A stretch of DNA of 64,000 bases from Methylobacterium terrae (GTDB lineage: Bacteria > Pseudomonadota > Alphaproteobacteria > Rhizobiales > Beijerinckiaceae): contig NZ_CP029553.1 of the NCBI RefSeq assembly GCF_003173755.1, positions 4,178,001 to 4,242,000 of the forward strand, read 5' to 3'. Made by a program: the position numbers and the translations under genes. Below are positions 38,801 through 47,868 of this stretch, piece after piece; position 1 is the stretch's first letter; each line of letters begins with the position of its first letter. The notes under the pieces were generated by a model. It saw only the letters and a list, made by a program, of their open reading frames with translations. It was not told the DNA's origin and did not search any database.

Positions 38801-38871
38801 CGCTTCATCGACAGCGTCTTCGCGGGACCGGTATGCAACGTCTTGTCGCCCGGATTCTTCGTCTCACTCAT
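35836..38871 (-). CDS. infB: Translation initiation factor IF-2
   Basis: 1011 aa. Brings fMet-tRNA to the 30S P site. N-terminal IF2_assoc segment [20 protein letters not shown], then a charged helical Lys/Arg/Glu-rich region (about 80-180), then a long Ala/Pro/Gly-rich linker (about 185-320). The GTPase core has GHVDHGKTS (G1), DTPGHAAF (G3) and NKIDKP (G4). C-terminal IF2 domains follow, ending [14 protein letters not shown] and ECYIVHEE. The linker is encoded by extremely GC-rich DNA. Confidence 0.97.
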   Translation of the reverse strand: MSETKNPGDKTLHTGPAKTLSMKRPIEQGTVRQSFSHGRSKSVVVETVKRRPGGAPAPAAPKDAAPSQARSAPQGQGRPGGSRQDRPAAARSGVVLRTLSDQEQSARMAALVDAKRREEEERRRAAEEAQRRTEREAAEQREREAAEARKHEEEERRRQEDARKRRAAEEAERRAQEDAARAAAAPAPAAAAPAPAAPAAAPAATAPVAAAPRPTAPAAARPAAAAGAARPATPAGARPAAGARPAVAGARPGAPAGAAARPAAPAGTRPATPSTGITRPSAPAEPRRTLTADARKPRDLNFMARPAPKPEPEPAKPEPTAAKPAAAAAKTAGAAGAARPATGRPAAAEEEAETKRVIRRPGMPLKVITPPKTPKSPGGDRNRGRLTIATATSGEDERTRSLASFRRRNQRLTGHRQVEQKEKLAREVVIPETITIQELANRMSERAVDVIRMLMKQGQIHKITDVIDSDSAQLIAEELGHTVRRVAESDVEEGLFDEADTDDDTQPRPPVVTIMGHVDHGKTSLLDAIRNANVVSGEAGGITQHIGAYQVTSPSGGKITFIDTPGHAAFTSMRARGARVTDIVVLVVAADDGVMPQTIEAISHAKAAEVPLIVAINKIDKPDANPQRVRTELLQHDIQVESMGGETLEFEVSAKTKDGLDELLEGLALQAEILDLRANPERSAEGTVIEAKLDRGRGPVATVLVERGTLRTGDIVVAGAEWGRVRALVDDTGRNTKEAAPSVPVEVLGFNGTPEAGDRVAVVENEARAREVTEYRARVKRERAAATGSGAGRTLMDMMRDLKEGAGRKEFPLVIKGDVQGSVEAIAGSLEKLGNDEVAARILHTGVGGITESDITLAQASGAVVVGFNVRAHKEAREAAERAGVEIRYYNIIYDLVDDVKAAMSGLLPPTLREERLGEARILEIFNVSKVGKIAGCRVEDGRVERGAHVRLIRDNVVVHEGKLSQLKRFKDDAKEVAAGQECGMAFENYQDMRPRDVIECYIVHEERRTL

Positions 38872-38985
38872 TCAGTTCAGACCCTGGGGGTTCTCGTCCG
38901 TCCCGGGACCCGGCCTCCCGGCGGCCGCCTCCCATCGTATTCCCGGGAGCGCACCCGCCGACCGGGCCGATCCCATTCGATTCAC

Positions 38986-39777
38986 TCAACCACCGGCCTC
39001 CGGGGGGCCGGTCCGCAGCGATGTGTCACCATCCTGGACAGCGTCCGGAAGCGCCGCGTCGGAGCCCGGGGGCTCCGTTCCGGCGGTTCCCGGCGTCGCC
39101 GCCTCGCCGCGGAAGACGTGGAGCCGACGCCAACGCGCGAGCAAGCCGGCAGTGCCGGCTCCCGCGACGAGGGCAGCGTGTATCACATGATCCCGGCCCA
39201 AGGCCATGTCCAATTCTTCACCGGACAGGTCGCCGATCACCGGGATCCTCGATATGGCATCGCCGTAGCGCCTTCGCAATGCCTGGGCGAGCTTGCGGCG
39301 CCCGTCGAGGCTCGCGTCGCTGGCATGCACCAGGGCCTTGATGCCCGTGGGGCTCTCCACCGCGCTCTCCACCTTGGTGAAGCCGGTGACGACGCACCCC
39401 GCCTTGTTGGCGAGCGAGAAACCCTGGCGCAGGTCGTCGCGCAAGCCCGCCTCGATCACGTCCGCGAGATCGCTCGCCACGCGCGCGTCCTTCTGCCGGA
39501 AGGCGCGCTGGAACAGGCGCTTTCTCACCGCCTCCGACACCGCCGCCCGGGTCGCCGTGACCCAGGCGCCGCGGCCGGGGAGCCGGGCGCGCAGGTCCGG
39601 CACGACCTGGTTGTCGGGGCCGAGCGCGAAGCGGATCATCCGGTCGGGATTGCCCGCCTGCCGCGTGACCAGGCAGGTCCGCTCCGCATTGGCGCGGCCG
39701 CGCCCGGCGCCGGCGTCGAGGACGTCCGGCGGCAGATCGTCCGCATCCTGCGTGTCGTCCTGCATGGTCGTGCTCAT
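38986..39777 (-). CDS. ylxR: YlxR RNA-binding / L7Ae-like fusion protein
   Basis: 263 aa. N-terminal YlxR (DUF448) domain with ERTCLVTRQAG and LPGRGAWV (residues about 23-100), then an L7Ae/YlxQ-like domain with LRQGFSLANKAGCVVTGF and ALVHASDASLDG (about 120-190). The fusion of these two nusA-operon proteins is usual in alphaproteobacteria. C-terminal 60 residues are variable. Between nusA and infB, 14 bases after nusA. Confidence 0.9.
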   Translation of the reverse strand: MSTTMQDDTQDADDLPPDVLDAGAGRGRANAERTCLVTRQAGNPDRMIRFALGPDNQVVPDLRARLPGRGAWVTATRAAVSEAVRKRLFQRAFRQKDARVASDLADVIEAGLRDDLRQGFSLANKAGCVVTGFTKVESAVESPTGIKALVHASDASLDGRRKLAQALRRRYGDAISRIPVIGDLSGEELDMALGRDHVIHAALVAGAGTAGLLARWRRLHVFRGEAATPGTAGTEPPGSDAALPDAVQDGDTSLRTGPPEAGG

Positions 39778-39791
39778 CGGTGCCGCGGGCC

Positions 39792-41504
39792 TCAGGTCGG
39801 CTGCCGCTCGGCGGTCGCGGCGGCATCCTCCTCGACCGGGACGGTCTCGGATTCCCCGCCCTGGTCCTCGTGCGACGCGTCGCCCTCGGCGGCCTCGTCA
39901 CCCTCGAACTCCTCGGCCTCGAACTCCTCGCCGTCCGGCGCCTCCTCGACCGGGGGCGCCTCGACCCAGCCGGCATGGACGCGGGCGGCCATGATCATCG
40001 CCTCGGCCTCGGTGCGGGAGATCTCGAACCCGTCGAGGTAGCCGGCGTGGCGGACCGCCTCGGGCCCGCGGCCCTCGGTGTAGCCGACGAGGTCGTCGGT
40101 GGCGCAGCCGGCGAGGTCCTCGACGCTCTTCACGTCGTTCTCGCCGAGCGCGACCATCATCGGGGTGGTGATGCCGTCGATGTCGCGCAGCTCGTCGGCG
40201 ACGCCGAGCTCGATGCGGCGGGCGTCGTTCTCGGCCTCGATGCGGTTGAGGTAGTCGAGGGCGCGAGCCTGGATCTCGGCGCCGGTCTCCTCGTCGAGGC
40301 CCTGGATGTTGGCGAGCTCCGTCGGCTCGACGTAGGCGATCTCCTCGACCGAGCGGAAGCCCTCCGCGGCCAGCAGCTGGCCGACCGTCTCGTCGACGTC
40401 GAGGGCCTGCATGAAGGTGTTGGTGCGCTCGACGAACTCCTTCTGCCGGCGCTCCGATTCCTCGGCCTCGGTCAGGATGTCGATGTCCCAGCCGGTGAGC
40501 TGGGAGGCGAGCCGCACGTTCTGGCCGCGCCGGCCGATGGCGAGCGACAGCTGGTCGTCGGGTACCACCACCTCGATGCGGTCGGCCTCCTCGTCGAGCA
40601 CCACCTTGACCACCTCGGCCGGCTGCAGCGCGTTGACGATGAAGGTCGCCTGGTCCTGCGACCACGGGATGATGTCGATCTTCTCGCCCTGCAACTCGCC
40701 GACCACCGCCTGGACGCGGGAGCCGCGCATGCCCACGCAGGCGCCGACCGGGTCGATCGAGGAATCGCGCGAGATCACCGCGATCTTGGCGCGGGAGCCG
40801 GGGTCGCGGGCGACCGCCTTCACCTCGACGATGCCGTCGTAGATCTCCGGCACTTCCTGGCCGAAGAGCTTGGCCATGAATTGCGGGTGCGAGCGCGAGA
40901 GGAAGATCTGCGGCCCGCGCACCTCGTGGCGGACGTCGAACAGGTAGGCGCGGATGCGGTCGCCGGGGCGGAAGGTCTCGCGCGGGATCGACTCGTCGCG
41001 GCGCACGATGCCTTCGCCGCGGCCGAGATCGACGATGACGTTGCCGTACTCGACGCGCTTGACGAGGCCGTTGACGATCTCGCCGATGCGGTCCTTGTAC
41101 TCGTCGTACTGGCGCTCGCGCTCGGCCTCGCGGACCTTCTGGACGATCACCTGCTTGGCCGACTGGGCGGCGACGCGGCCGAAATCGAACGGCGGCAGGG
41201 TGTCGGAGATCACGTCGCCGACCTGGGCGGCCGGGTTGTGCCGGCGCGCCGCGTTGAGGTCGATCTCGCGGGCGTCGTTCTCGACCTCGTCCACCACCAG
41301 GAGGTGGCGCGACAGGCGAAGCGCCCCGGTGCGGGGGTCGATCTCGGCATGCACGTCGGTCTCGGCGCCGTAGCGCGAGCGGGCGGCCTTGGCGATCGCC
41401 TCTTCCATGGCGCCGATGACGATCGAGCGGTCGATCACCTTCTCGCGGGCGACCGCGTCGGCGATCTGGAGGAGTTCGAGCCTGTTGGCGCTGACGACGG
41501 CCAT
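39792..41504 (-). CDS. nusA: Transcription termination/antitermination factor NusA
   Basis: 570 aa. N-terminal RNA polymerase-binding domain ([20 protein letters not shown]), S1 domain ([20 protein letters not shown]), two KH domains ([18 protein letters not shown] and [18 protein letters not shown]) and C-terminal helix-hairpin acidic repeats; ends in a long acidic tail rich in Glu/Asp. Second gene of the rimP operon, 42 bases after rimP. Confidence 0.97.
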   Translation of the reverse strand: MAVVSANRLELLQIADAVAREKVIDRSIVIGAMEEAIAKAARSRYGAETDVHAEIDPRTGALRLSRHLLVVDEVENDAREIDLNAARRHNPAAQVGDVISDTLPPFDFGRVAAQSAKQVIVQKVREAERERQYDEYKDRIGEIVNGLVKRVEYGNVIVDLGRGEGIVRRDESIPRETFRPGDRIRAYLFDVRHEVRGPQIFLSRSHPQFMAKLFGQEVPEIYDGIVEVKAVARDPGSRAKIAVISRDSSIDPVGACVGMRGSRVQAVVGELQGEKIDIIPWSQDQATFIVNALQPAEVVKVVLDEEADRIEVVVPDDQLSLAIGRRGQNVRLASQLTGWDIDILTEAEESERRQKEFVERTNTFMQALDVDETVGQLLAAEGFRSVEEIAYVEPTELANIQGLDEETGAEIQARALDYLNRIEAENDARRIELGVADELRDIDGITTPMMVALGENDVKSVEDLAGCATDDLVGYTEGRGPEAVRHAGYLDGFEISRTEAEAMIMAARVHAGWVEAPPVEEAPDGEEFEAEEFEGDEAAEGDASHEDQGGESETVPVEEDAAATAERQPT

Positions 41505-41546
41505 CGGTTCAGTCCTTCCTGGTTGGGATCTCTTGAGCTGGTGTCT

Positions 41547-42170
41547 TCAGTGGGCGACGGGCGGGGCGGCGCCCTCGTCCGCGTCATCCTCGTCGTCGCT
41601 GTCGTCCTGCGGCGGCGCCGAGCCGCGACGCAGCGACTCGCGCACGAGTTCGTCGGTCAGGACGAGGTGGGCCTCGCCGATGTCGCGCAAGGCGAGGTCG
41701 TAGAAGGATGGCAGGCCCTCCTTGACGTCCGCCAGCTCGATGCGGACGGTGTCGCCTTCGGGCGCCCGGATGATGCCGCGGAAGCGCTTGCGGCCGTCGA
41801 GCGGCATCGCCAGCTCGACCTTCGCCTCGTAGCCGGCCCAGCGGGCGAAGTCGCCCGCCCGCACCAGCGGACGGTCGATGCCCGGCGAGGAGATCTCGAG
41901 GTAGTAGGCGCCGCCGATCGGGTCGTCGACGTCGAGGATCGGCGAGATCGTGCGGCTGACGGTCTCGCACTCGTCGACCGACATGGTGCCGTCCGGCCGC
42001 TCGACCATGATCTGCACCGTGCAGCCGTTCTGGCTCGACACCTTCACCCGCACGAGGCGGAAGCCGAGGCCCTCGATGGCGGGCTCGATGATCTGCGCGA
42101 CCCGGGCGGCGACGCCGGTCTCGGTGATGAGGCGCTTCTCGGCCGGGTTGTGGTCTGGGGCGTCGGTCAT
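41547..42170 (-). CDS. rimP: Ribosome maturation factor RimP
   Basis: 207-aa protein needed for 30S subunit maturation. Landmarks are [35 protein letters not shown] and [15 protein letters not shown]. Start ATG at 42170 ([13 protein letters not shown]). The acidic C-terminal tail ([12 protein letters not shown]) is lineage-specific. First gene of the rimP-nusA-ylxR-infB-rbfA-truB operon; a predicted terminator lies in its leader. Confidence 0.95.
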   Translation of the reverse strand: MTDAPDHNPAEKRLITETGVAARVAQIIEPAIEGLGFRLVRVKVSSQNGCTVQIMVERPDGTMSVDECETVSRTISPILDVDDPIGGAYYLEISSPGIDRPLVRAGDFARWAGYEAKVELAMPLDGRKRFRGIIRAPEGDTVRIELADVKEGLPSFYDLALRDIGEAHLVLTDELVRESLRRGSAPPQDDSDDEDDADEGAAPPVAH

Positions 42171-42260
42171 GAGGTCAGTGCCGCGGCGCGGTCCCCGAGA
42201 GAGGATCCCTTGGAGGGGAGGCAATCTGGCGTTCGGCTCGCGCCCGGGGAGGCTTGCGGC

Positions 42261-42290
42261 AATAAAAAAGAGCGGGCCCCGGGGGGACCC
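42261..42290 (-). terminator. Intrinsic terminator in the rimP leader (possible attenuator)
   Basis: Minus-strand reading: GGGTCCC (42290-42284), loop CCC, GGGGCCC (42280-42274), then GCT and a T-run CTTTTTTATT (42271-42261). One G-U pair, otherwise complete. It lies between the likely promoter and rimP, with no gene upstream to end, so read-through must be allowed for the operon to be expressed. Confidence 0.6.
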
Positions 42291-42337
42291 ACTCCCGCAC
42301 CGCAGCCTCACCGGCCACGAACAGAACTGTTGTTCGG

Positions 42338-42366
42338 GGGATAATCCCGTGGGTGGCGAAATGCAA
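42338..42366 (-). promoter_or_regulatory. Candidate sigma-70 promoter of the rimP-nusA operon
   Basis: On the minus strand TTGCAT (42366-42361) and TATCCC (42343-42338) are separated by 17 bases, a fair -35/-10 match in a GC-rich genome. Just downstream is the inverted repeat CGAACA/TGTTCG at 42318-42336. Purely motif-based. Confidence 0.35.
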
Positions 42367-42506
42367 GCCTGTCGGGGAGGGCTCAGCGGGTGAAGAGAAC
42401 GGTGGAGCCGCTTCGCGCCGTCGAGCCGCGCAACCCGATCTCGCATCCGGCACCGGATGACGAGGCGCGAGGCACTTGCTACGATGAGGGCCCGGAGGAT
42501 CGGACG

Positions 42507-42863
42507 ATGACGAAACCGGCATCCGTCGCCGAACTCGTGCCCGCCACGGGCGAGTATCCGGCGCTGAAAACGCTTTTGAAGCGAATCGAAGCCGTCTACG
42601 CCCCGGAGGACGTGCTGCTGTTCGGCAGCCGCGCGAAGGGCACGGCAGGGCCCGACAGCGACTGGGATCTTCTCGTGGTTCTGCCCGACGATGCCGACGA
42701 ACGCCTGCTCGACCCTCTGCTCGGCTACGAGACGCAGCGAGGGTCGGGGATTTACGCAGATGTGCTGTGCTCCTTCAAGAGCGAGTTCTTGGCGGACTTA
42801 GGCGTCGCCAATTCGCGGACGCGGGACATCGCCGGGCATGCCGTCCGTGTCTTCAGCCGCTAA
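42507..42863 (+). CDS. MNT-type nucleotidyltransferase (antitoxin-like partner)
   Basis: 118-aa minimal nucleotidyltransferase. GSRAKG at 40-45 and the metal-binding DxD (Asp52, Asp54) in [10 protein letters not shown] are intact. In MNT/HEPN pairs this protein modifies the HEPN toxin (AMPylation) and neutralises it. ATG at 42507 after GGAGG; the longer frame from 42390 is not preferred. Its end overlaps the HEPN gene by 26 bases. Confidence 0.82.
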   Translation: MTKPASVAELVPATGEYPALKTLLKRIEAVYAPEDVLLFGSRAKGTAGPDSDWDLLVVLPDDADERLLDPLLGYETQRGSGIYADVLCSFKSEFLADLGVANSRTRDIAGHAVRVFSR

Positions 42864-43353
42864 TCTTCACATCGCCAACCATCTCAGGCTCGCGGACCGA
42901 GACCTGAAGGACGCAATCGTCCTGCACGGCTGCAGGAGCAGGAACGACGCCTACCATCTGGAACAGGCGGCAGAGAAGCTGCTCCTCGCCCTGCTCACAT
43001 CGGAAGGCGAGCACGTCCAGATCAAGGACGTCCACATCCTCGACCGTCTGGCCGACCGGCTTCCCGAGGACCATCCTCTCCGGTCCGCGATGCAGGGGCT
43101 GGGTTACCTCAAGACCTACGCCACTGCGTTCCGGTACCCGAAGACCGGCGGCAGGTTGCCTGCGGCCATTCCCGACGACAAGTTCGACTTTGCCTCCGTT
43201 GTCCTCCGCCGCCTGATCGATGCCAGCGCGCGACATTTCCAGGTTGATCTGGAGGCCGGGGACGACGTGCCGTCAGGGAATACGAATCCGATGCGCCGAA
43301 AGGCCGAGCCTCGGTCGTCCTCACCCCTCAAGACCTCACCCCTCAAGACATGA
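42838..43353 (+). CDS. HEPN-domain protein (toxin-like partner)
   Basis: 171-aa HEPN protein. The helix with YHLEQAAEKLLLALL is the HEPN signature, and an R-x4-H motif is formed by Arg35 and His40 (RNDAYH), a possible RNase centre. Overlap of 26 bases with the MNT gene indicates one coupled unit. The last 15 residues come from a low-complexity end with a tandem 15-bp duplication (SPLKTSPLKT). Toxicity is a family-based inference. Confidence 0.8.
   Translation: MPSVSSAANLHIANHLRLADRDLKDAIVLHGCRSRNDAYHLEQAAEKLLLALLTSEGEHVQIKDVHILDRLADRLPEDHPLRSAMQGLGYLKTYATAFRYPKTGGRLPAAIPDDKFDFASVVLRRLIDASARHFQVDLEAGDDVPSGNTNPMRRKAEPRSSSPLKTSPLKT
43321..43350 (+). repeat. Tandem 15-bp duplication at the HEPN 3' end
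   Basis: TCACCCCTCAAGACC is followed at once by TCACCCCTCAAGACA, 14 of 15 bases identical, and encodes SPLKT twice just before the stop. It looks like a recent slippage duplication. Confidence 0.75.
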
Positions 43354-43412
43354 TGACGGAACGAGCCTCGATCCCGTCATCATCGTCGCGGGCCTTCTCG
43401 ATGCGGTCCGTC

Positions 43413-44108
43413 TCACACCGACAGCCACCGCCGCACCTGCGCCTCGACCATCCCTGAGCGCGGCCCGGCCTCGACCACCTGGCCGCGATCCATCACCGCG
43501 TAGGTGTCGCACAGGTCGCGGGCCCACTCGAAATACTGCTCGACCAGCACGATCGCCATGTCGCCCTTGCCCCGCAGGTAATCGATCGCCCGGCCGATAT
43601 CCTTGATGATCGAGGGCTGGATGCCCTCCGTCGGCTCGTCGAGGACGAGGACGCGAGGGCGCGTCACCAGGGCGCGGCCGATGGCGAGCTGCTGCTGCTG
43701 GCCGCCCGAGAGGTCGCCGCCGCGCCGGCCCAGCATGTCCTTGAGGACCGGGAAGAGGTCGTAGATCTCGCCCGGCACGTGGCGGTCGGCGCGCTTGCAG
43801 GGGGCAAAGCCCGTTTCCAGGTTCTCCTTGACGGTGAGGAGCGGGAAGATCTCGCGCCCCTGCGGCACGAAGGCGATGCCCTGGCGGGCACGGTCGTAGG
43901 GGGCGAGCCGGCTGATGTCGCGGCCGTCGAGCTTGACCGCGCCCTTCGACACCGGCTGCTGGCCGACGATGGCGCGCATCAGCGAGGTCTTGCCGACGCC
44001 GTTGCGGCCGAGCACCGCCGTCACCTTGCCTGCTTCGGCCTGGAGCGAGACGCCGCGCAGGGCCTGCGCCGCGCCGTAATGGAGGTCGATGGTCTCGACG
44101 GAGAGCAT
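43413..44108 (-). CDS. urtE: Urea ABC transporter ATP-binding protein UrtE
   Basis: 231 aa LivF-like ATPase. Walker A GRNGVGKTSL, signature LSGGQQQQLAIGRAL, Walker B VLVLDEPTEGIQPSI. The N-terminal HYGAAQALRGVSL and DRARQGIAFVPQGREIFP match UrtE. Last gene of urtABCDE, 14 bases after urtD. Confidence 0.93.
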   Translation of the reverse strand: MLSVETIDLHYGAAQALRGVSLQAEAGKVTAVLGRNGVGKTSLMRAIVGQQPVSKGAVKLDGRDISRLAPYDRARQGIAFVPQGREIFPLLTVKENLETGFAPCKRADRHVPGEIYDLFPVLKDMLGRRGGDLSGGQQQQLAIGRALVTRPRVLVLDEPTEGIQPSIIKDIGRAIDYLRGKGDMAIVLVEQYFEWARDLCDTYAVMDRGQVVEAGPRSGMVEAQVRRWLSV

Positions 44109-44122
44109 GTCTGACAAAGTCC

Positions 44123-44914
44123 TCAGCGGCCGAGATAGACCTCGACCACCCGCGGGTCGGCCGAGACGGAATCGATCGAGCCTTCGGCCAGCACCGCGCC
44201 CTCGTGCAGGCAGGTGACGCGGCACTGGAGCGCGCGCACGAAGTGCATGTCGTGCTCGACGACGATGACCGCGTGGTCGCGGGCGATGCGGCGGAGCAGC
44301 GTCGCGGTCGCCTCGGTCTCGGCATCGGTCATGCCGGCGACCGGCTCGTCGACGAGGAGGAGCTTGGGGTCCTGCGCCAGCAGCATGCCGATCTCGAGCC
44401 ACTGCTTCTGGCCGTGCGAGAGGTCGGCCGCCGGCCGCGCCCGGTGGGCGATGAGCCCGACGGTCTCCAGGATCGCGTCGATCTGCGACCGCTCGACCCG
44501 GTTGCGCCAGCCGAACAGCGAGGCGGTGGCGGCGCGGGGACCTTTCAGCGCCAGGAGGATGTTGTCGGCGACCGACTGGCTCTCGAACACCGTCGGCTTC
44601 TGGAACTTGCGGCCGATGCCGAGCTCGGCGATCGCCGCCTCGTCCATCCGGGTCAGGTCGTGCACGCCGTCATAGATCACTTGGCCGGTATCGGGCCGGG
44701 TCTTGCCGGTGATGCAATCCATCATCGTGGTCTTGCCGGCACCGTTCGGACCGATGATCGCCCGCATCTCGCCGGGCATCAGGGTCAGGGACAGGCCGCG
44801 CAGGGCCCGGTAGCCGTCGAACGTGACCTTGATGTCGTCGACGTAGAGCAGGGCCTGGGTGAGGCGCTTCTCGTGGACCGGGTCGGAGGGGGGAAGGGCG
44901 ACCGCCGCGCTCAT
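44123..44914 (-). CDS. urtD: Urea ABC transporter ATP-binding protein UrtD
   Basis: 263 aa LivG-like ATPase. Walker A GPNGAGKTTMMDCITGKTRP, signature LSHGQKQWLEIGML, Walker B LLLVDEPVAGMTDAET; the SHGQKQWLEIGM form is specific for UrtD. ATG at 44914 overlaps the urtC stop (ATGA). Confidence 0.93.
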   Translation of the reverse strand: MSAAVALPPSDPVHEKRLTQALLYVDDIKVTFDGYRALRGLSLTLMPGEMRAIIGPNGAGKTTMMDCITGKTRPDTGQVIYDGVHDLTRMDEAAIAELGIGRKFQKPTVFESQSVADNILLALKGPRAATASLFGWRNRVERSQIDAILETVGLIAHRARPAADLSHGQKQWLEIGMLLAQDPKLLLVDEPVAGMTDAETEATATLLRRIARDHAVIVVEHDMHFVRALQCRVTCLHEGAVLAEGSIDSVSADPRVVEVYLGR

Positions 44915-46047
44915 GATCCGCGGCCCTCCTCGGCGAGCGTTGGGGGGATGTCGGTGCGCACCTTGGACCGCCGCGCGCCGAGGCGCTCGGCCAGGGTACC
45001 GAGGATGCCCTTGGGCAGGTACAGGGTGACGACGACGAACAGGGCGCCGAGCGCGAACAGCCAGGCATCCGGCATGGCGCCGGTGAGCAGCGTCTTGGCG
45101 TAGTTGACCAGGACCGCGCCGAGCGCCGCGCCGACCAGCGTGCCGCGGCCACCGACCGCGACCCAGATCACCGCCTCGATCGAGTTGGCGGGGGCGAACT
45201 CGGACGGGTTGATGATGCCGACCTGCGGCACGTAGAGGGCGCCGGCCACGCCCGCCATCATCGCCGAGACGGTGAAGGCCAGGACCTTGAAGTGCGCCGT
45301 GCGATAGCCGAGGAAGCGGGTGCGGGACTCGGCGTCGCGGATCGCGATCAGCACCTTGCCGAAGGCCGAGGTCGTCATGAAGCGGGCGACGAGGTAGGCC
45401 AAGGCCAGCGCCACGGCGGTCAGGACGAACAGGACGACGCGGGTGCCCTGCGCCTGCACGTTGAAGCCCAAAATGTCCTTGAAGTCGGTGAGCCCGTTGT
45501 TGCCGCCGAGACCCATGTCGTTGCGGAAGAAGGCGAGCATCAGCGCGAAGGTCATCGCCTGGGTGATGATCGACAGGTAGACGCCGGTCACCCGCGAGCG
45601 GAAGGCGAGCCAGCCGAACACGAAGGCGAGGATTCCCGGCACCAGCAGCACCATCACGGCGGCGAAGGGAAACCAATCGAAGCCGTGCCAGTACCAGGGC
45701 AGGTCCTTGTAGTTCAGGAACACCATGAAGTCGGGCAGGACCGGGTTGCCGTAGACGCCGCGCGGCCCGATCTGGCGCATCAGGTACATGCCCATCGCGT
45801 AGCCGCCGAGCGCGAAGAACGCGCCGTGGCCGAGCGAGAGGATGCCGCAATAGCCCCAGACGAGGTCGAGGCTGAGCGCCAGGATCGCGTAGGCGAGATA
45901 CTTTCCCATCAGCGAGACGGCGTAGGTCGGGACGTGGAGGGCGGAGCCCGGCGCGGTGAGGAGGTTGAGGGCCGGCACCACGGTGCAGGCGGCGGCCAGA
46001 ACGCCGAGGAAGACCCAGCCGGCCTTGTCGATGCGGGAGAGCAGCAT
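44911..46047 (-). CDS. urtC: Urea ABC transporter permease UrtC
   Basis: 378-aa LivM-like permease with about ten hydrophobic spans. Landmarks are LSLDLVWGYCGILSLGHGAF, NNGLTDFKDILGF and RDAESRTRFLGY. ATG at 46047 after GGAGG, two bases from the urtB stop. Forms the channel with UrtB. Confidence 0.93.
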   Translation of the reverse strand: MLLSRIDKAGWVFLGVLAAACTVVPALNLLTAPGSALHVPTYAVSLMGKYLAYAILALSLDLVWGYCGILSLGHGAFFALGGYAMGMYLMRQIGPRGVYGNPVLPDFMVFLNYKDLPWYWHGFDWFPFAAVMVLLVPGILAFVFGWLAFRSRVTGVYLSIITQAMTFALMLAFFRNDMGLGGNNGLTDFKDILGFNVQAQGTRVVLFVLTAVALALAYLVARFMTTSAFGKVLIAIRDAESRTRFLGYRTAHFKVLAFTVSAMMAGVAGALYVPQVGIINPSEFAPANSIEAVIWVAVGGRGTLVGAALGAVLVNYAKTLLTGAMPDAWLFALGALFVVVTLYLPKGILGTLAERLGARRSKVRTDIPPTLAEEGRGS

Positions 46048-46049
46048 GG

Positions 46050-47639
46050 TCAGGCCTCCACCGCCCGGCCCTTGAGCGCGAACAGGCCGCGCGGCCGCTT
46101 CTGGATGAACAGGATGATGAACACGAGGAGCAGGATCTTTCCGAGCACCGCGCCCGCATAGGGCTCGAGGAACTTGTTGGCGACGCCGAGGGTGAGGGCC
46201 GCCACCAGCGTGCCCCACAGGTTGCCGACGCCGCCGAAGACCACGACCAGGAACGAATCGATGATGTAGCCCTGGCCGAGATTCGGCGAGACGTTGTCGA
46301 TCTGCGACAAAGCCACCCCGGCGACGCCGGCGATGCCCGACCCGAGGCCGAACGTGAAGGCGTCGATCCAGGGCGTGCGGATGCCCATGGCGGCGGCCAT
46401 GCGGCGGTTCTGGGTGACGGCGCGGGTCTTCAGGCCGAACGAGGTGGCCTTCAGGATCAGGTTGAGGGCGACGAAGACGGCGAGCGCGAAGACCACGATC
46501 CACAGCCGGCCCCAGGTGATCGAGAGGCCGTAGAGGTCGAAGGCACCCGACATGTAGGACGGCGCGCCGACCTCCCGGTTGGTCGGCCCGAAGGCCGAGC
46601 GCACCGCCTGCTGGAGGATCAGGCTGATGCCCCAGGTGGCCAGCAGCGTCTCGAGCGGCCGGCCGTAGAGGTGGCGGATGACGCTGCGCTCGATCAGGAC
46701 CCCGACGGCGCCGGCGGCCAGGAAGGCGAGCGGGATCGCGATCGGCAGCGACCAGTCGAACAGGCCGGGAGCCTTCTGGCGGATCAGCTCCTGCACCAGG
46801 TAGGTGGTGTAGGCGCCGAGCATCACCATCTCGCCGTGGGCCATGTTGATGATGCCCATCACCCCGAAGGTGATGGCGAGCCCGATGGCCGCGAGCAGCA
46901 GCACCGAGCCGAGCGACACGCCGTACCAGGCGTTCTGCACGTTCGCCATCAGCGCCTGGCGGGTCTCGATCGCCGAGACGCCGCGGGCGGCGGCATCGCG
47001 CACGCTCTGGGCGGGATCGGTCGCGAGGCCGCGCAGGATGCCGAGCGCTTCCGAGTCGCCCCGGGCCTGGATGGTATCGACGGCCGAGAGCCGGTCGATC
47101 TCGGGCGCACCGGGCTTCACGAGGAGCGCGGCGGCGCGGGCCTCCTGCATGCTGCGCTTCACGCTGGCGTCAGATTCGCGGGCGAGCGCCGCATCGAGGG
47201 CCGGCAGCGCGGCGGCGTCGCGGGCCTTGAACACCGCATCGGCGGCGGTGCGGCGGGTGGCGGCGTCGGGGGCGAGCAGGTTCAGGGTGCCGAGCGCGGC
47301 GTCGATCATGCGCCGGAGCCGGTTGTTGACCCGCACGGGCTTGAGGCCATCAGGACTCAACGCCGCGCCGGTGCGGGCATCGGTGGCCGTCGCACCGTCC
47401 TTGATGGCGAGCGCCTTGTCGTCCGGGCGGTAGAGCAGGCGGCCGTCGGTCAGCGCGCGCAAGACCGCCCCGGCCTTGGGATCGCCGCTGGTGGCGAGGC
47501 CTGAAATGCCGGCCTCGATGTCGGAATAGCTGTCGCTGGCGAGCCGGCCATAGGCGGCGTCGGAGCCGGTCTGCGCGGCGGCGGCGAAGGCCCAGGCGGC
47601 GCACCAGGCGGCGAGGAGAAGGACGAGGCAGCGGCGCAT
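46050..47639 (-). CDS. urtB: Urea ABC transporter permease UrtB with N-terminal periplasmic domain
   Basis: 529 aa. A signal-anchor (residues 1-22), then about 200 periplasmic residues rich in short Ala-rich helices resembling HEAT-like repeats, then a LivH-like permease (from about residue 235 with SLGSVLLLAAIGLAITFGVM, INMAHGEMVMLGAYTTYL). The extra N-terminal domain is usual in UrtB. It is separated from urtA by 229 bases carrying palindromic element B1. Confidence 0.93.
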   Translation of the reverse strand: MRRCLVLLLAAWCAAWAFAAAAQTGSDAAYGRLASDSYSDIEAGISGLATSGDPKAGAVLRALTDGRLLYRPDDKALAIKDGATATDARTGAALSPDGLKPVRVNNRLRRMIDAALGTLNLLAPDAATRRTAADAVFKARDAAALPALDAALARESDASVKRSMQEARAAALLVKPGAPEIDRLSAVDTIQARGDSEALGILRGLATDPAQSVRDAAARGVSAIETRQALMANVQNAWYGVSLGSVLLLAAIGLAITFGVMGIINMAHGEMVMLGAYTTYLVQELIRQKAPGLFDWSLPIAIPLAFLAAGAVGVLIERSVIRHLYGRPLETLLATWGISLILQQAVRSAFGPTNREVGAPSYMSGAFDLYGLSITWGRLWIVVFALAVFVALNLILKATSFGLKTRAVTQNRRMAAAMGIRTPWIDAFTFGLGSGIAGVAGVALSQIDNVSPNLGQGYIIDSFLVVVFGGVGNLWGTLVAALTLGVANKFLEPYAGAVLGKILLLVFIILFIQKRPRGLFALKGRAVEA

Positions 47640-47688
47640 TCAGGATTGTCCGGGGGCCAGGATTGTCCGGGGGCAAGGTGCCGACATT

Positions 47689-47852
47689 CCCCTCTCCCGT
47701 GTGGGAGAGGGGTTAGGGGTGAGGGTGCTACGATTCCGCAGAAGGCGCCGAGCGTTGAGCTGGCAGCGCGACAGTCAAAGCTTTACACTGAAGCGTGTCA
47801 CCCTCACGCGGGATCTTCGATCCTCCGGCCCCTCTCCCACACGGGAGAGGGG
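47689..47852. repeat. 164-bp palindromic intergenic element, copy B1
   Basis: Each end is a perfect 10-bp hairpin: CCCCTCTCCC-GTGT-GGGAGAGGGG at 47689-47712 and CCCCTCTCCC-ACAC-GGGAGAGGGG at 47829-47852. The inner part carries GGGTGAGGGTGCTACG and CGTGTCACCCTCAC, found also in copy B2 at 59386-59533. It occupies the urtA-urtB gap within the operon. Confidence 0.82.
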
Positions 47853-47868
47853 AGGCTGTGCGAGACGA

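Noticed and set aside
35857..40041. Very long open frame (over 1390 codons) on the plus strand
   Set aside because: Exactly antisense to infB, ylxR and nusA. Such frames are common in GC-rich DNA; the composition is His/Arg/Gly-rich and matches no family.
42319..42335. Possible LexA (SOS) box from GAAC/GTTC words in the rimP leader
   Set aside because: The alphaproteobacterial site is GTTC-N7-GTTC as a direct repeat; here the words are inverted or one base apart, so a hairpin is the better reading.
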